DNA of 64,000 bases from Sialis fuliginosa (GCA_961205875.1 OY540815.1:23497638-23561637); one strand, 5' to 3'; counted from the stretch's first letter, positions 46,281 to 57,200 are shown. The notes: generated by a model not told the origin, from the letters alone. Translations and numbers: made by a program.

Positions 46281-46680
46281 ACAAAAAACTTACTGGATTT
46301 AATCTACAAAATAAATTGTAAAGATTGTGATAAATTTTATGTAAGATGTAAGATTTAAAGAACATGTAGCTGATGTAAAACATTTAAGATTAAATAAGTC
46401 CAGTGTAGCTACTCATATGTTTGAAAATCAACACAGAATTCTGGATCTTAATCTATTGAAAGCGGTTTCTAACAGTATAGATTTAGATTGCTGTGAAAGT
46501 ATAGAGATTTTCAAAAATAAGGGTAAAGTATTTAATTCCGACAATGGACCCCTATGATCCAACCGTTACAGGATAAGTTCTAGTTCAGTAATTTTAAGTT
46601 AGTGTCTTTAGGACTCCGATGATGATAGCATTGCTATTGAAACACATGTAAGTCTAAACTCTTACAATTTTTATAGTTAG
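46281..46680 (+). pseudogene. Penelope-like retroelement 3' end, GIY-YIG remnant
   Basis: Frame one (46281-46353) reads TKNLLDLIYKINCKDCDKFY, then VRCKI and a stop; YKI-C-x-D-C-x-x-x-Y-V is the start of the GIY-YIG endonuclease of Penelope-like elements (with G of YVG mutated to R). A frameshift leads to frame two (46354-46557): FKEHVADVKHLRLNKSSVAT, HMFENQH, SIDLDCCESIEIFKNKGK and FNSDNGPL, then TGA. KEHVADV...SSVATHM...NH and the ESIEI step match the rest of that domain. The 3' untranslated part has 'GATGATGATAGCATTGCTAT' then TGAAACAC. The reverse transcriptase is absent, so this is a dead 5'-truncated copy inside the Sidestep-like intron. UvrC-like or homing GIY-YIG origin is less likely given the cysteines and the 3' end. 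Confidence 0.82.
46616..46643 (+). ncRNA. Degenerate hammerhead-like core, Penelope 3' end
   Basis: CCGATGA, a spacer T, stem GATAGC / GCTATT over loop ATT, then GAAAC. A hammerhead needs CTGATGA, stem II, GAAA. Here one base differs (C for T) and one extra base sits before stem II. Penelope-like elements are known to carry hammerhead motifs, so the position fits, but stems I and III and the cleavage site were not established. Confidence 0.35.
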
Positions 46681-47333
46681 GGGATTTGTATTTGATAAGT
46701 CATAACCACAGTTTTTGTCTGTTGTTTGTTATTTCATATTATAAAATATTAATACCAAAAATATCGTTTTGATTAGCATAAATTTGTAAAATCTTTTCCT
46801 TGGACTCGCCCATATGTATATATTTTTTTACAGTGTACACACACGACTTAGAAAAAACGCAGTGTGTATAGAAATTGCATCCTAAAACGATTCAGAAGTA
46901 TAAAAACAATGACATTTCTAAAATAGAAAAGTTATCAGTGAAACTCATAAAAACATAACTTTTTGTTTTTTCCATTATGTTTTCAACCGCTTGTTGTTGT
47001 CCTGAGGCCGTTAGTTCGGCAATGGGTTGAGGGGGGTTGGGAGAAAGGGGGGAGGGTATCTCCATTTTGAATACACATTCAACAACGGCATTATTGTATT
47101 CAAATCCCTATTGACCCATATATATTGCACAAAGTTAACTAGGTATTAGAGATACTATTTAAGGGAGAACGCTTAAAAAGAAATACGATAAATGTGGAAT
47201 TACTTTTTTTTATAGTTTTTAGTTGACATGAAAGAATATGTATAAATAAGAAATTGTGCAAATATCATTTTATTTAGTCTATAAATAATTTTATAGGCAA
47301 CTAGTGACCTTAAGAAGATAGTTATACCTATAT
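46681..47333. other. Intron; GC-balanced patch 46980-47100
   Basis: 'CTTGTTGTTGTCCTGAGGCC' and 'AACAACGGCATTATTGTATT' flank a G-rich run. It looks single-copy; no exon is seen. Confidence 0.35.
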
Positions 47334-47754
47334 AAGGTACTGGCACAAGTCTTGAACGTTTTAAGATAAAGGTATACTGGTTTTTGAGATTGAAGAACTT
47401 CTTTTTTTGTAATTTATTTATTTTTTAATTATAGCCTTTTATTTTGTTTATGTTTTTTCTCCAGTAATGGATAAAGTAAACTTGCTAATGATTACAAAAT
47501 GATAAGTAGTACGACACAAAAGTTATAAAATAAAGAATCATAAAATTTGAAACAATGTAAAACAGATGCTATGATAATATAATAATTAATAAATAAATTA
47601 TACTAATATGTATGATTTAGAAGAGAAGGGGGAGGGGGATAAATCTATGTTGTCGTTTTCACATCACGTAACATGTTCCGTGCTTTTTCTCAAGATTTTC
47701 ACGTATCATCGAGTCCAACACTGGGGTATGATCCAAGACTGGCGCCAGTACCTA
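47334..47754 (-). mobile_element. Family A MITE with internal replacement
   Basis: Left AAGGTACTGGCACAAGTC and right 'AAGACTGGCGCCAGTACCT' are present. The body matches from 'AGCCTTTTATTTTGTTTATG' to 'ATTATACTAATA'. 47610-47720 is unrelated: 'GAAGGGGGAGGGGGATAA' and 'TCACGTAACATGTTCCGTGC', the latter echoing family B. Confidence 0.8.
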
Positions 47755-47762
47755 ACATAAAT

Positions 47763-48030
47763 GTAACTCATCAAATAACATAAATTGTAAAAATATCTCG
47801 TATTGAGTTTCGTTACCACTGGTCTAAATAATATGGATCAAATAATATATTTTTTATCATAAATACAGAACGTTAATGATTAATTAAACAATTGTCCAAC
47901 ACTGGCGCCAGTTTGTAGCTCATTAAATAACATAAATTTTCAAAGTATCTCGTATTGATTTTCGTTACCACTGGTTTAAATTATATGGATCCAGCATTAT
48001 ATATTTTATCATAAATACATAGCGTTAATG
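47763..48030. repeat. Direct duplication, ~152-bp period
   Basis: 'GTAACTCATCAAATAACATA' at 47763 and 'GTAGCTCATTAAATAACATA' at 47915. Both continue with 'ATCTCGTATTGA', 'TTTCGTTACCACTGGT' and 'ATCATAAATACA'. 'CAACACTGGCGCCAGT' before the second copy is a piece of the family A end, so the duplication included part of the MITE. Confidence 0.88.
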
Positions 48031-48270
48031 GACGTTTTAAAACACGTTGTATACTTTTAAAATAATAACAAGTAATATAAACTACAGAAGGGAATAATCG
48101 TTATACCATACATTGTATACCTGCATTAAAAAACCTTTCTAAAAGCCATTTCTAGAAGTACGCAAACATTATTTTTTTACACAAATTCTCTCTTGAATCG
48201 AATTGCAACTTTATTTGCATTGTTTTCCCGTCTGGAGAAAAACTCTTTTAAAAATCACACCCACGCTTGA

Positions 48271-48614
48271 ATAAAATGGCGTACATTAGAGATTTAAAAC
48301 TTTGTTGTTCCCAAACTTATTTCGAAAATATTATTGCGAATCGTAGATTTTAAGTAAATTGTAGAAATAATGGAAACTTTTTAAATGTTAAATTAACTGC
48401 CAAGTACAGTTAAATGCAGAAGTGGTCATCCAGTTTACATTGATTGTATAAAATGGCGTACATTAGAGATTTAAAACTTTGTTGTTCCCAAACTTATTTC
48501 GAAAATATTATTGCGAATCGTAGATTTTAAGTAAATTGTAGAAATAATGGAAGCTTTTTAAATGTTAAATTAACTGCCAAGTACAGTTAAATGCAGAAGT
48601 GGCCGTCCAGTTTT
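48271..48614. repeat. Recent direct duplication, 177-bp period
   Basis: 48271-48447 and 48448-48614 are almost identical ('GGCGTACATTAGAGATTTAA', 'CCCAAACTTATTTCGAAAAT', 'GCCAAGTACAGTTAAATGCA'). Differences: GGAAAC/GGAAGC and GGTCAT/GGCCGT. Diverged versions appear near 49065 and 49400, so the unit is an older dispersed repeat that was recently doubled. Confidence 0.93.
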
Positions 48615-50148
48615 CATTGAAATTCACTTATCACTCATTTTATTATTATAATATTTAAATCATTTCTCCATGTACCAAACAAAGGCAGGTATTTTGAAAT
48701 CAATTTGCTAGATAAAGAAGTACTATTCGTTTGTAATACTTTGGTAATTAAATTGATTTAATAATTAGGTAGGGTCAACTGGGGTAAAAGTGAAACAAAA
48801 TACAAATCTTCTTTAATTTTTTCTACTAACTACAATACGAATATGCATTTTTATGGGTTTATTTTATTTATTTTTTGTATTTAAGTTGTTATTTCTAAAA
48901 TGTTGTGTTTTAGATTTAATATCTTTATAAATAAATAAAGAAGTAAAGGGAACTATATGTCCATCCTCTCTCTCTCTCTCTTTTAGATGATTATATTCTA
49001 CAACTAAAATTAAGGAAAATGATATCCAAAAGAAAAGTAGAAAAATAAAAAGAACGAGTATTAAAACTTTTTGTTTTTCTCAAACTTATCTTAAAAATAT
49101 TATTTCGAATCTTAATGCAGTCTTTTTCAAATAAATTATACGCCCTTAACTTTACCGTCTTAGTTTAAAAAACTGTCTTCTTTTAAAATATATTATGTTT
49201 ACTTTTAAAACTTTATTTTGATGTTGTTCAAAATATTGAATTGATTGATTGTCTATAAATAGAACTAAAAATAAATAATATTGCTTTAATTTGTTCTTAT
49301 TTAAAAAAAATACAGACAAATAATATTCATCCTTGCATGAAGGACTGCGTGCAATAATACAGAACAAAGACAGAAGATATAGAGTGAGAGAGATGCAGCG
49401 ATTTAAACTTTGTTGTTCCCTGAACTCACCTTAAAATTATTGCATTGTTTTCGTTTGGAAGTTACCACAACTCGGCAAGATTAGTGAGGAGTTCCGGGGT
49501 GACTCTACCACCGGAAACTTACATGACTCTGGCATGGGCGTCTGCATTTAAGGGGTAATTTACCTCCCCTCCCCCATTTCCACCCCATAACTCTTTTTAT
49601 TTGAGTTATACAATTTTGTACGTTCCACTGCAATATTTAATGAAACATTGGTCGAATTGTTGATAGTAAAAATGCGCCTTTTAACCAAAAATTCGGAATA
49701 TTTTTTTATGGATACATTTTTGTTATAAATTATATTAGATGACGCCTCTTTAAAATAATTATGCAGGCGCATATGTAGTTCTGGTTGAGTTTTAAATTAA
49801 AGTCTGTTTTTGAATTTGTTTTATGTGTTCATTTGCAATTGTACATACTAAACAGTATAGAGATTTTATAAAAATAGAGAACATTTTTAATTAATATACA
49901 TTATAGGGTTTTTCCAACCAGCGAAATCGGCATTTTCAGCTTTTCATCAAAGTAAAAAAGATTCAGTAAATAGAGTTATTAAAAGTATATTATTCTAATA
50001 ATTTTTTGTTCAAAATTATTTTTTTTCTGCTTCCCAAAGTTGATTTCGAAATTTATTGAGAAAAAATTGATATAATAAATGACTAAAATATATTAAATTT
50101 TTAATAAAACCATAAACAATTTTATTAATGTTGCACATTTTTTTGCAG
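48615..50148. other. Intron, non-coding; diverged repeats
   Basis: Holds (CT)n at 48965-48982, diverged copies of the 177-bp unit near 49065 and 49400, a family A scrap near 48740, and a GC-balanced patch at 49440-49600. The last 100 bp lead to the acceptor 'TTTTTTTGCAG'. Confidence 0.5.
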
Positions 50149-50299
50149 ATAATCGAGGGGGGTAACGAGACAGTCGTTACCAGTTCTGTGACGTTTGCCC
50201 CAGTTCCCGAGGATGACGGCACGATATTAAAGTGCATCGGGGATAATCCCAGCCTCCCTGGTACAGGCATTGAAGATAGCATCATACTCAACGTAGTCT
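50149..50299 (+). CDS. Sidestep-like receptor, internal exon (second half of Ig3)
   Basis: Acceptor 'CATTTTTTTGCAG', donor GTAGTCT|GTAAGT; entry phase 0 fits the exit of the 40642 exon, exit phase is 1. It encodes 50 residues: IIEGGNETVVTSSVTFAPV, then PEDDGTILKCIGDNPSLPG with Cys at 29, and GIEDSIILNVV. NET at 6-8 is a sequon. 'TSxVTFxPxxEDDGxxLxC...N...IEDxxxLxV' is the C-terminal half of Sidestep Ig3. Because phase 1 leaves a T, the next exon should open by completing a Tyr or similar codon before the Ig4 linker; it was not seen in the remaining 13.7 kb. Confidence 0.87.
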
Positions 50300-51305
50300 G
50301 TAAGTATTACAAGATAAAAATAACCTACAGAATTAAAACATGATGCATTGTTCTACATCTAGGCGACATAAAACTTTGGAACTTTAAATCATAGAGACTT
50401 CAGGGTAGTCTTGAAATGTTTCATATATAATCTAGTTTTACGTACTGAAATTTTGTATTATTCTAACAATTACTTTATTAATTGTAGCTATTTTAGTTAA
50501 TTTTTATATAAACATATATTAATATTGTAATTGTTTTAAGGTCCACAAAATCAAAAAAAGTAACTTCTCAATCATTAAAACCTAAATTTACAGTAAGCCC
50601 TCCTTTTACACGGTTAATCGGTTCCATAAAAACAGCGCGTAGATAAAAATTACTCCATTATGTTATATTTTTTAAGTTTTTCCAAACTTTTTGAATCGCG
50701 TAAAAGTGAATCCACGTAAAGGGAAACCGCGGAAATTGAGGAATCATTACGATTATTACATTTTAAATTAATTTAAAATGTCTGTATTTTTGTTCCGAAT
50801 GCATTCAAAAACTATCCAATCGATTTTGATTTGACTTTGACTGTTAAAAAGCCTAACGTTTATGTTATATATCACTATACTGTTCCTAATAATATTAAAT
50901 TACAAATCTTGTTTTTTTTTCATTCATAATATTGTTTTTTTTTTCAATTTTAATAAGTACCTACGTCGGTACAAGTTAAAATTAGAAATATGTGTATTAA
51001 AACATATAATTGAACTGCAATATTAATGAGTCATAGATAGAATATCTAGATTGGCTAGGAAATAGGCGTGACACATGCAAGGGCCGGCCGAAGGAGAAAG
51101 GGCAACAGCTGACTTTTAGACGCACGCTATAACCCATCACCCCTCATTAAACAACCCTAATTTATAACGTGTAGGGGCTGTTACTATACGTAGTTTCTAT
51201 TAACGAAATTATTAGTTATTAAAATAACTGTTTCTTAAATGTAGGTGGTATAAATTATTGATGAAAAGGTGTATATTGATCCAATGAAAATTATTATACT
51301 AGATC
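50300..51305. other. Intron; GC-rich patch 51055-51200
   Basis: 'GCAAGGGCCGGCCGAAGGAG' and 'CCCATCACCCCTCATTAAAC' form a short GC-rich block with no frame or repeat partner. The rest is AT-rich. Confidence 0.4.
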
Positions 51306-51490
51306 AGTGGTTCTTAATTTAGGGTCCGCGGACCCCCGGGGGTCCGTGAAACATGTTTAGAATAAATTAAAGTTATTTTACATTTCTATTTACCAGTGAA
51401 TATTTATAGTATCTAAGTACCGTCTTTGTTTTTCTATTCGGGGAGGGGTTTCCCTGAAAAATAATTGTTTAAAAGGGGGTATCTAGACCA
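51306..51490. mobile_element. hAT-like left terminus, partner not found
   Basis: CAGTGGTTCTTAATTTAGGG followed by the palindrome 'GGACCCCCGGGGGTCC' is the usual start of a hAT-type MITE. No matching right end or duplication is seen before family A begins at 51495. Confidence 0.5.
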
Positions 51491-51494
51491 TATA

Positions 51495-51899
51495 AGTCAA
51501 TTAATTACCAAAGTCCGCAAATATAGTATTTGTTTTTTAATTACAGCCTTTTATTAAAAATTTTGAAAAAACCAGTAATGGGCACCCATTAATGGACACT
51601 TGCTAATGATTACACAAAGTTCTTTAATCGTATTTGAAACAATGTAAAACAGTTGCTATGATAATATAATAATTAATAAATTACACTAATAATTAATTTA
51701 AATGTCCATCATTTTGACACATATTAACCAATTGTAATTAAATTAAACCTTTTTTGCAGTTAAGTATCTATAAATTATGATTCAGTAATGGTAGTATGTA
51801 ATCAAATATCAACAAATGTTTCTAATTTAGTACATATTTAATTAAACAAGTGTCCAACATTGAAGTACCTGCTATCCAAGACTGGTGCTAGTACCTTAC
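51495..51899 (-). mobile_element. Family A MITE, right three quarters
   Basis: From 'TTAATTACCAAAGTCCGCAA' to the terminal 'AAGACTGGTGCTAGTACCT' followed by TA. The left terminus is lost. Confidence 0.85.
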
Positions 51900-53911
51900 T
51901 TGACTGCACTTTTTAGCAGTTACATTATTCACTTTATTTCTATCAATCATGAGTCATATAAGAAATACACCCTAACCAAAAATATGGTGACTCATTTTTT
52001 CATTAGTGATGAAATTCTTGTAAATATATTTTTATACTTTTAGGAAAATATTGAATCATATTTTTTAGACATCACCTTGTTAAATAAAATCCAACACAAT
52101 TTGTAGAAATCGCTAGATTTTATTTAAGATAGGGTCATTTCTATTTATAAGTAAGATTGCCCCCCCCCCCCCTTTTATTATCAATTAAAATAATTGTTGG
52201 GGTTCATAGTATGAAAAATTCAGAAGTGTATTTTATATCTTTTAAAAATATCGATTGGAAAAGTGTTTCTAATTGATTAAATTTTATCTTAATTAATTAA
52301 ACTTTATGTTTAGCCAGAAATTGATTTATAGGCACTAAATAATTAGGTATGTTCTAGATTTACAAGATACGTGTTAATTAAACAGAAGATACTGAACTAG
52401 CATAGCACACTATATATAATATGTAAATTAATACAGGGTGGTTTTAATTTACAACTAAATTTCTTTTAAATTAAGATTCCGTTTTAACAGAAACCTATAA
52501 TAGCGAAGGACTTTTGTCCGTATGTCCATTGTCCATCCGTCCGTAGCATAACTCATCAGCGGCTAAGCCTAAACTCCTTAACCTATGTTAGAAATGTGAA
52601 ATATCTTTATTTTGACATTAACTATTGCTAAAAAGATATTTTCCTAAATTCAATCCTTAAAGAGGTAAAAAATTGTTCCAGATTAAAAGTACATGTATTA
52701 TTAATTTTTTTAAATTAAATATGTAGAAATAAAAACATTGCTGGTATGAGGAGAGGGGGGGGGGGTATTATAATATAATGTAAGACTACTAATTATTTAA
52801 TTTTAATCAATTTTAATAGCTTCATCATTATGCTATCATTATTTTACGATAAACAGAAGTTTAAAGTTAAAAGTATTTATTTTACCATGACGATGAATAA
52901 TGTGGTCAAAAAAATCATACAGTGATAAAAAAAAACGCATTTTCAAGCTTTCGAACGCTTAGTTAAAAAAAATTTGCGCTTTTAAAGTTTATTAGAAATT
53001 GAGTGATAATTATTCGAACTATTTTAACCCTTGGCACAGAACCGCAGAGGCTGATAAAAATATTTGAGCTTTTGACTAAAAAACTAGAATGTGTAAGCTT
53101 TTGAATGAGCTTTGGATCTTGCAAATCTAATCATTTTTCTCGAATATATAACTGTTTGAATTATTTTTATTTAATTATCCCTTAATTTTTTTGAGATATT
53201 AAAAAAATTATATAGCTAATACCCGTATTTGAGAACATCCTGTATATAATGCAACATCAACATGACAATGTGTTTTGCGATTCGCTTAAATGAGTCACAC
53301 GCTCACGCATGTAAATCAGCCACTATCTGATCAACTGTCGTGTAAATAGCCTTATTGTAATAGATAAATTACTTGCAAATTCGCGACATACAAGATACCA
53401 TGCCTACATACTGTACAAACACACACACACACACACAGATACGCCGTATGCATTTTAATTAATAATTATTATTAATTATAATATAGTAAAAGGGGTGACA
53501 CAATTTTATATATTTATTTATGTAAAGTTTCAGTTTTGTGCATTTATTTTATATGGAGATGGGGGGGGGGTTCGAAAAATGCGACTCGCAAGCCACTCTT
53601 TAAGTACTTCAGTTGAAAATGAAAATAAAGTAAAATATATAATTAATATTATAACTTGTATCAAATTATTAAAGTTTTTTTTTCTAAAAATTCGAATTTT
53701 TTTAAATCGTTTTGAGGGACTAATTTGGTTCTTCTAAATAGTTCCAGATTTTGAATTTAGGGAGTTGAGAGAGGGGGGGGGGAGCATGCAGAGTAAGATC
53801 TCTCTGTAAAAGTGATACTAATTTTGTAAGATAGTAAATTATGGTTCTGATTTTATATTCGAGGTTAATTTAATTTGATAAATTGAAAATATATATACAA
53901 GGTGATCTTGA
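51900..53911. other. Non-coding; microsatellites
   Basis: C run at 52159-52172, 'ACAGGGTGGTTTTAATTTAC' MITE-like word at 52433, G runs at 52755 and 53560, (CA)n at 53419-53438, G run near 53774. 53270-53400 is GC-balanced and may be single-copy. No exon. Confidence 0.45.
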
Positions 53912-54061
53912 TATGGATCTTGACTTCTTGGTGTTAGCCGTGTCGGTTTGGTCGTGTTATATCGGCCAACGTTTCGTCACACATTGCAGTGGACATATTC
54001 AGGGCTCTTCTAAAAGTGCACTTTTAAAAGAGCATTTACTTAGACCCAGAAGCCAAGATCC
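53912..54061. mobile_element. Family G hairpin, copy 2
   Basis: ATGGATCTTGACTTCTTGG and 'CCCAGAAGCCAAGATCC' are inverted. 'GTGTTATATCGGCCAACG' then 'TTTCGTCACACATTGCAG' mirrors the GACGAAACATTGGCC part of the first copy; 'AAAAGTGCACTTTTA' is an inner palindrome. A 65-codon frame over it is incidental. Confidence 0.75.
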
Positions 54062-54547
54062 AAATTGGAAATATTTTTAGTGTAGGTTTTTATACGCAGC
54101 GATCTAAAAAAAGAGCAATAAATTTGTTTAATGAAATGTATGCAAATTTTAAATTATATAATAGGTATATAAAAGTTACGTTCAAATGCCAGTTAATAAA
54201 TTTTAAAAATCATTTTGTAAATAAAATAATAATTACATATATTATAATTAATTTCCCATATAGCAGTTGATTTGTTCTAAAAATTAATTAATATATTTTT
54301 ATATAAATATTTAATATACCGAAAAATAATTTTCCAGGAAAGAGAGTTTAAAAATTTTAACATAATATTACAATATTAAGTACAGAAAAATGTAGGCATA
54401 CAATATATTTACGAAAAAAGCATTTTATAAAATTAATAATAAAATAACTTCATCGTAAAATATTTCAATTTTTTTATTGAGTGGCATTTTTTACAGATAG
54501 TGGGAAAATTACTTTTCAGATTAATTAAAAAACAATTGAATTTTGAC
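54062..54547. other. Non-coding AT-rich
   Basis: Nearly pure A/T sequence with no recognised feature. Confidence 0.5.
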
Positions 54548-55006
54548 TCCTCGCAATATCGAAGATACGAGAAGCTTTGTGATCATTTTAGAATGAGACA
54601 AAAAACTGTGCCCCGAATTCAAAATTTTAAATTATAAGTTTTTCTGTCTGTCTGTCCCCTGAATCCTTGTTACACGCATAACTCATGAACCACTGAACCG
54701 ATATTAATGAAACTTGGTTGGATGGTTGGGTCTGGCTTTAGAACGATCTTATTTCAAAATCGTGTGTAAGGGAGAGGGGTGACATATCAAAATATTATTT
54801 TTTCAAGATATCTCAAGAACAACACATATTACGTGAAAATTTTATAGAATTTTTGTGTAGAGCATTCAATTTCCTACAATATAGATTGTAAAATATTCCC
54901 TATACAAAGATTTATCTCAATTTACCTTTAAAAGTCGTTTTTTGTTGTTTTTTTAAAATGAATTTAGCACGAGGAAGCACTGTGCATTTACTTGGGAGAT
55001 GTTTTT
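54548..55006 (-). repeat. Family B element (minus), near full
   Basis: Reverse copy: 'CCTCGCAATATCGAAGATAC' at one end, 'CACGAGGAAGCACTGTGC' at the other, with 'CCTGAATCCTTGTTACACGC', 'GAACCACTGAACCGATATTA' and 'GTGACATATCAAAATATTAT' between. Confidence 0.85.
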
Positions 55007-55602
55007 AATTTTGAATATAAAATGTAATTAGCCTGTCGCATGTTGGGGGAAGGTAAAGGTGTCAGATAATCTGTAAAAAAAATCACCCTATATAAAAGGC
55101 CCTATAAAATATTCAGAACATTAAAATTAACAAAAGATATACACATAAAAAATTTGATAATATTATAGTAATCGTCACCCAACAATAACACATGTGTTCA
55201 ATTACCCAAAACATACAAAAAAATAAATAAACGATATCACTTACAAACGCATGATTAAAGTATATTACAAATCCATATCGAGAATTAAATCATTAATTTA
55301 TAAACATACTGTACATTCGCGTGCGGTTTAGAATATCTGAATCACTTTATTTAATAGCCGAATTACAGTCGGCGCGATCGTGCATGTCGCCAACAAAACA
55401 AGGACGGATGATGCGTATCATATGCGCGTCCATATCGACGTCCTTGTCCAACGATTGCAGTCAGTGGCGTGCGTGAGAAACAGCCGTAAAAGTAATAGTT
55501 AAAATTCCATATACACAAGATTATGATTAACAGGAGATGATTCATGAGGTCAGGTGGGTTTCACACGATCGAATTAGTATTGCGACGGAAATAAATCTAT
55601 CT

Positions 55603-55603
<1 letters not shown>
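55007..55603. other. GC-balanced patch 55325-55465
   Basis: 'ACAGTCGGCGCGATCGTGCA' and 'GCGTATCATATGCGCGTCC' form a block unlike its surroundings, apparently single-copy. 'CAGTGGCGTGCGTGAGAAAC' at 55462 is a lone hAT-like end. A 60-codon minus frame has no domain. Confidence 0.35.

Positions 55604-55635
<32 letters not shown>
55604..55635. repeat. Poly(G) run, 32 nt
   Basis: Longest homopolymer in the window, preceded by 'AAATCTATCTC' and followed by TATGTG. The exact length may be wrong in the assembly. Confidence 0.9.
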
Positions 55636-55636
<1 letters not shown>

Positions 55637-55801
55637 ATGTGATGGAAATGGGAGGATGCGGATATGTATTTTAATTAATAAATTATGGATTTTCTACTAT
55701 TAAATCAGAATTAGAACAAGCAGATGAGAATTGGATATGAAATCATACTATTTTTATAAAAGCAGATTGACCAAAAAATTAGACGTAATTTATAGATAGT
55801 A

Positions 55802-55850
55802 CTAGCTGTTACCCGCGACTTCGTTCGCGTAGAATTTATTTTAGTGAAAA
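55802..55850 (+). repeat. CTAGCTGTTACCCGCG repeat head
   Basis: 'CTAGCTGTTACCCGCGACTT' and 'CGTTCGCGTAGAATTT' are the head of the SINE-like family, followed immediately by TA-rich DNA and hairpin copy 3. Confidence 0.6.
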
Positions 55851-55871
55851 TATATTTATATATATATAATA

Positions 55872-56667
55872 TATATATTTATATAGTAACTAAATGATTC
55901 TAAGTCTTATTTTCTTGTATTTTAGTCGATATTTGTATGACAAGTTGAAGTTCACTGCAGGAAATTTCACTAAAAAATTTAGAATTTTTGATTTCGTTAA
56001 AAGTATGTTTATTGTATAGAAAATGACGTGAAAAGTTGTTTGTTTCAAACCGCAGATCTGTATCTCAAACCGTTCTCGAGATATAGCCTCTCAAAGTTTC
56101 AGTTTTTTCAAAATTTCGAAGAAAAATAGCCGTAACTTTTGAACGCGTGGTCGGAATTGATTTTAGTTGACGGATTTGGAATCAGCGTGTCAAAATCTAT
56201 ATAATAACATATATAATACTTTGTAACTCGAAAAAAAAAATTTCGCTAAAAATCGAAAAAATTCAAAGGGGTATACCTTAAAAAAATGTCGATTTTTGAC
56301 AAAATTTTTTTTGTCGGATTTTAAAGTATTATACATGTCATTATATAGATTTTGACACGCTGACTCCAAATCCGTCAACTAAAATCAATTCCGACCACGC
56401 GTTCAAAAGTTACGGTCATTTTTCTTCAAAATTTTGAAAAAACTGAAACTTTGAGAGGCTATATCTCGAAAACGGTTTGAGATAGAGACCTGCGGTTTGA
56501 AACAAACAACTTTTCACGTCATTCTCTATACAATAAACATACTTTTAACGAAATCAAAAATTCGAAATTTTTTAGTGAAATATCCTGCAACTCGGCGTAA
56601 AAATATCGACTAAAATACAAGAAAATAAGACGTAGAATCATTTAGTCACTATATAAATATTTATATA
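55872..56667. repeat. Family C long hairpin, copy 3
   Basis: Both outer ends match here: 'TATATAGTAACTAAATGATT' left and 'AATCATTTAGTCACTATATA' right, so this copy may show the true limits. Inner blocks 'GAACGCGTGGTCGGAATTG' / 'CAATTCCGACCACGCGTTC' are symmetrical. About 20 bp of the right arm ('AGTAAACTTCA' portion) is deleted. The 62-codon frame is again a mirror artefact. Confidence 0.92.
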
Positions 56668-57200
56668 AGAATTAAAAAAAGTAAAAGGTGTTTCATAACT
56701 AGTTTTTTTTGTTAATAGGAGGGAGAGGATTGACAAAATATGCATCCCTTCCCGCATTATACTATAATATAAAACTGAAAACCCCAGAACTGGCGATTAT
56801 CTCAAAACATGAATTATGTATAACACATTCAATATCAAATCTGTAGTTTTATTTTTTAACAGTGTATAATTAACAAGAACACAAAATACGTGGAACAGTG
56901 GATTTTCATAAGAAAACCAGAACGAGCGCGTGTGTGTAACAATTGTTTCTGTATAGTTTTTCCGTTATTGCCCCAACGCCGCGCGTTTTATGGGAATTAA
57001 CCTGCTTTATTGTGAATTGGAAACGAAACTTAGATTGAATTTCGAGGCGTTAATACGGACCGGACCGGAGTGTTTAGTTTACTGGAAATGTAGGCACGAG
57101 GAAACTCAATGTAACCCCCCCCCCCCCCCCCCTCCCACAATCACGCTTCATGTTTCTCCCGGAAAGTTAATCAAAGAACCGGGAGAAAAACATTGAAAGG
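56668..57200. other. GC-balanced block and 16-C run
   Basis: 56890-57110 is GC-balanced ('GCCCCAACGCCGCGCGTTTT', 'GAATTTCGAGGCGTTAATAC') with a C homopolymer at about 57116-57132. A 68-codon frame at 56990 has no domain and runs through the C tract. The 'GTTAATAGGAGGGAGAGGAT' just after the hairpin also follows copy 1 near 11975. Confidence 0.35.

Noticed and set aside
56990..57196. 68-codon frame with a proline run
   Set aside because: The prolines come from a C homopolymer; no homology recognised.
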